Origin: Collinsella aerofaciens
Lineage (GTDB): Bacteria; Actinomycetota; Coriobacteriia; Coriobacteriales; Coriobacteriaceae
Direction: 5' to 3'
Assembly: GCA_021639365.1 (NCBI GenBank)
Contig: JAJXHK010000053.1
Span: forward strand, 1-8,160
Length of the DNA: 8,160 nt
Shown: one piece after another, positions 7,221 through 8,160 of the stretch
Position numbering within the stretch: the first letter of the stretch is position 1
Layout of the letters: each line of letters begins with the position of its first letter
Position numbers and translations under genes: made by a program
Notes under the pieces: generated by a model
Database searches by the model: none
Told to the model about the DNA's origin: nothing
The model's input: the letters and a program-made list of their open reading frames with translations, nothing else

Positions 7221-7886
7221 ATGAGCACCAGGGACTTTTTTAAGAACTCCGTCTTGGAGGCGTTCGGTCAGGTCGACCCTGCCAAGATTGGCCTGTCGCT
7301 GCTCGTGGCGCTCGCCATGGGCATCCTGATCTATTACGTGTACAAGCGCTTTTTTACCGGCGTGGTGTATTCGCGCAGTTTTGCCGTGACGCTCGTGGGC
7401 ATGTGCGTGCTTACCTGCATGGTCACGCTCGCGATCTCGACGAACGTGGTCATCTCGCTCGGTATGGTCGGTGCTCTGTCCATCGTCCGCTATCGTACAG
7501 CGGTCAAGGACCCGCTCGACCTGCTGTATCTGTTTTGGTCCATTACCACGGGCATTACGGCGGGAGCCGGTATGTATGCGCTCGTGGGGCTCACGGCGGT
7601 GGTGATCGTGGTGATGATTGCCGGCTTTGCGAGCCACCAGGACAAGGCGCGCGTGTACATGATGGTCATCCACTACACGGGGCAGACCACCGGCGACGAT
7701 ATCGTGCGTGCATTTGGGCGCACCAAGTTCAGCGTCAAGTCCAAGACGATGCGCGGTGACAAGGTCGAGATGGCCGTTGAGGTGTTCTCGGACGGTGTGG
7801 ATATGCCCTATGCCGACGCCATCCGCGCGCTCGATGGCGTGGAAGATCTAACGCTCATCCAGTACAACGGCGAATACCATGGCTAA
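7221..7886 (+). CDS. DUF4956 family membrane protein
   Basis: A 221-residue protein with about four hydrophobic segments near 23-41, 53-72, 75-90 with 100-116, and 117-137, then a soluble C-terminal domain of ~80 residues. The conserved family core SLGMVGALSIVRYRTAVKD (79-97) followed by PLDLLYLFWSI and GITAGAG is intact and identifies DUF4956. The tail has alternating strands and helices ending GVEDLTLIQYNGE (206-218), which resembles an ACT or ferredoxin-like fold. From memory, this family is commonly encoded beside VTC-domain and CotH proteins, as it is here. A plausible job is membrane partner or channel for the VTC product, but no function is established. The ATG lies 3 nt after the VTC stop, with AGGGGA at 7205-7210, 10 nt upstream. 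It is the last complete gene of the operon. Confidence 0.9.
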   Translation: MSTRDFFKNSVLEAFGQVDPAKIGLSLLVALAMGILIYYVYKRFFTGVVYSRSFAVTLVGMCVLTCMVTLAISTNVVISLGMVGALSIVRYRTAVKDPLDLLYLFWSITTGITAGAGMYALVGLTAVVIVVMIAGFASHQDKARVYMMVIHYTGQTTGDDIVRAFGRTKFSVKSKTMRGDKVEMAVEVFSDGVDMPYADAIRALDGVEDLTLIQYNGEYHG

Positions 7887-7892
7887 TTTGGT

Positions 7893-7916
7893 TCCGGCGT
7901 TTTAACAAACGCCGGA
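7893..7916 (+). terminator. Perfect hairpin after the operon, probable transcription end
   Basis: Arms TCCGGCGTTT (7893-7902) and AAACGCCGGA (7907-7916) pair perfectly for 10 bp around a TAAC loop, starting 7 nt after the DUF4956 stop. G7890-G7891 can also pair with C7917-C7918 across a one-base bulge. There is no T-run after it on either strand, so it is not a canonical intrinsic terminator; it could be a U-less terminator or an mRNA 3'-end stabiliser. Confidence 0.5.
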
Positions 7917-7970
7917 CCGCTCGACGCTGCGCGAACATCTGCCGGGCGATCTGCCGCTCAAACCGTCGCT

Positions 7971-7989
7971 CGCGTACATGAAGTACGCG
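7971..7989. repeat. Short perfect inverted repeat in the junction
   Basis: CGCGTAC (7971-7977) and GTACGCG (7983-7989) are perfect reverse complements separated by ATGAA. A 10-bp palindrome, GGCAGCTGCC, follows at 8018-8027. Either could be an operator or RNA hairpin, or chance in GC-rich DNA; no T-run follows the inverted repeat. Confidence 0.4.
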
Positions 7990-8049
7990 TCGCTCCTCTT
8001 TCGCGACACCTCGCCACGGCAGCTGCCCGCTCGCTAGCTATGCTCAACC

Positions 8050-8079
8050 TGGAAAGTTTATTTGGTTTGGTTTTATGTA
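8050..8079 (+). promoter_or_regulatory. AT-rich leader, weak promoter-like hexamers
   Basis: This stretch is clearly AT-rich against its surroundings and lies just before the next gene start. TGGAAA (8050-8055) resembles a -35 box, and TATGTA (8074-8079) is a poor -10 match 18 nt away. The position fits a promoter for the downstream gene, but the -10 match is only three of six bases, so this is tentative. Confidence 0.22.
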
Positions 8080-8093
8080 AGGGATGGTGTCGC

Positions 8094-8160
8094 GTGGACG
8101 TGCAACAGCTAGAAGAGTCCTGGGCTGCAAGGGCCGGCGCGCGTGAGGCGCGTCTTGTTG
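8094..8160 (+). CDS. Start of an unidentified downstream gene (3' partial)
   Basis: A GTG at 8094 opens a frame that stays open to the window end and reads (M)DVQQLEESWAARAGAREARLV. An AAGGGATGG stretch at 8079-8087 gives a plausible ribosome binding site (AGGGA, about 9 nt before the GTG). The ATG at 8084 is in another frame that stops within about 20 codons. Only 22 residues are visible, an acidic/Ala/Arg-rich probable helix, too little to name. It is probably a separate transcription unit because a hairpin and an AT-rich leader precede it. Confidence 0.4.
   Translation, partial: MDVQQLEESWAARAGAREARLV

Larger units (their letters stand above)
2..7886 (+). other. Pel-like exopolysaccharide operon with CotH/VTC/DUF4956 module (5' end outside window)
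   Basis: Six genes share one strand with no intergenic gap over 3 nt: DUF2194 and pelF overlap in ATGA, pelF and pelG are 3 nt apart, pelG and the CotH gene overlap by 11 nt, CotH and VTC overlap by 14 nt, and VTC and DUF4956 are 3 nt apart. No hairpin or promoter-like gap separates them, and a strong hairpin follows the last stop. PelF and PelG are the recognised Pel polymerase and transporter. The deacetylase-like DUF2194 protein fits the polymer-modification role that PelA plays in Gram-negative bacteria. Co-transcription is inferred from spacing only. The promoter, and any PelD or PelE, would lie upstream of the window. Confidence 0.75.
7879..8037 (+). pseudogene. Possible decayed small reading frame of unknown function
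   Basis: An ATG at 7879 overlaps the DUF4956 stop (ATGGCTAA) and reads MANLVPAF, then TAA at 7903-7905. The same frame continues for 43 codons to TAG at 8035-8037 (beginning QTPDRSTLREHLPGDLP and including SLAYMKYASLLFRD). Codons after the internal stop mostly end in G or C, as in the neighbouring genes, which is why it looks like protein-coding sequence. I do not recognise the product. The stop falls in the loop of the hairpin at 7893-7916. Alternatives are a chance open frame in GC-rich junction DNA, or an 8-codon leader peptide. Confidence is low. Confidence 0.3.

Noticed and set aside
6228..7673. A 481-codon open frame on the minus strand opposite the CotH, VTC and DUF4956 genes
   Set aside because: It has the same antisense composition and spans three recognised plus-strand genes; no motif or ribosome binding site supports it.
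8084..8086. ATG at 8084 as the start of the downstream gene
   Set aside because: Its frame ends at a TGA after about 20 codons, while the GTG frame at 8094 stays open to the window end.

Overview
The window is one strand-uniform block of GC-rich DNA (roughly 60% GC by eye) read left to right. The codon style and protein set suggest a Gram-positive high-GC bacterium, most probably a Coriobacteriia gut actinobacterium such as Collinsella or a relative. This placement rests on composition and protein style, not on a marker gene. No tRNA, rRNA, CRISPR array, insertion sequence or phage gene is visible.

Positions 2-7886 hold a tightly packed run of six genes that looks like one transcription unit: (1) the 3' part of a DUF2194 protein with a polysaccharide-deacetylase-like core, truncated by the window edge; (2) PelF, the GT4-type glycosyltransferase of Pel polysaccharide synthesis; (3) PelG, the multi-spanning Pel transporter; (4) a lipoprotein of the CotH kinase family with a C-terminal fibronectin-III-like domain; (5) a VTC-domain protein of the polyphosphate-polymerase family; (6) a DUF4956 membrane protein. 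Successive genes overlap by 4, 11 and 14 nt or are separated by 3 nt, each with a purine-rich ribosome binding site, so translation is probably coupled.

PelF and PelG are the cytoplasmic polymerase and membrane transporter of the Pel exopolysaccharide pathway. The DUF2194 protein is a candidate for the deacetylase that would make the polymer cationic. The Gram-negative outer-membrane parts (PelB, PelC) are not expected in this kind of cell. PelD (the c-di-GMP receptor) and PelE are not in the window and could lie upstream. The second half of the operon, CotH plus VTC plus DUF4956, is the least understood part. It suggests that a phosphoryl-transfer or polyphosphate module is genetically tied to polysaccharide export.

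The remaining 7887-8160 is a short junction. It holds a perfect 10-bp hairpin right after the operon, an unrecognised coding-like stretch interrupted by a stop codon (possibly a decayed small gene), an AT-rich leader, and the first codons of a further plus-strand gene that runs off the window.
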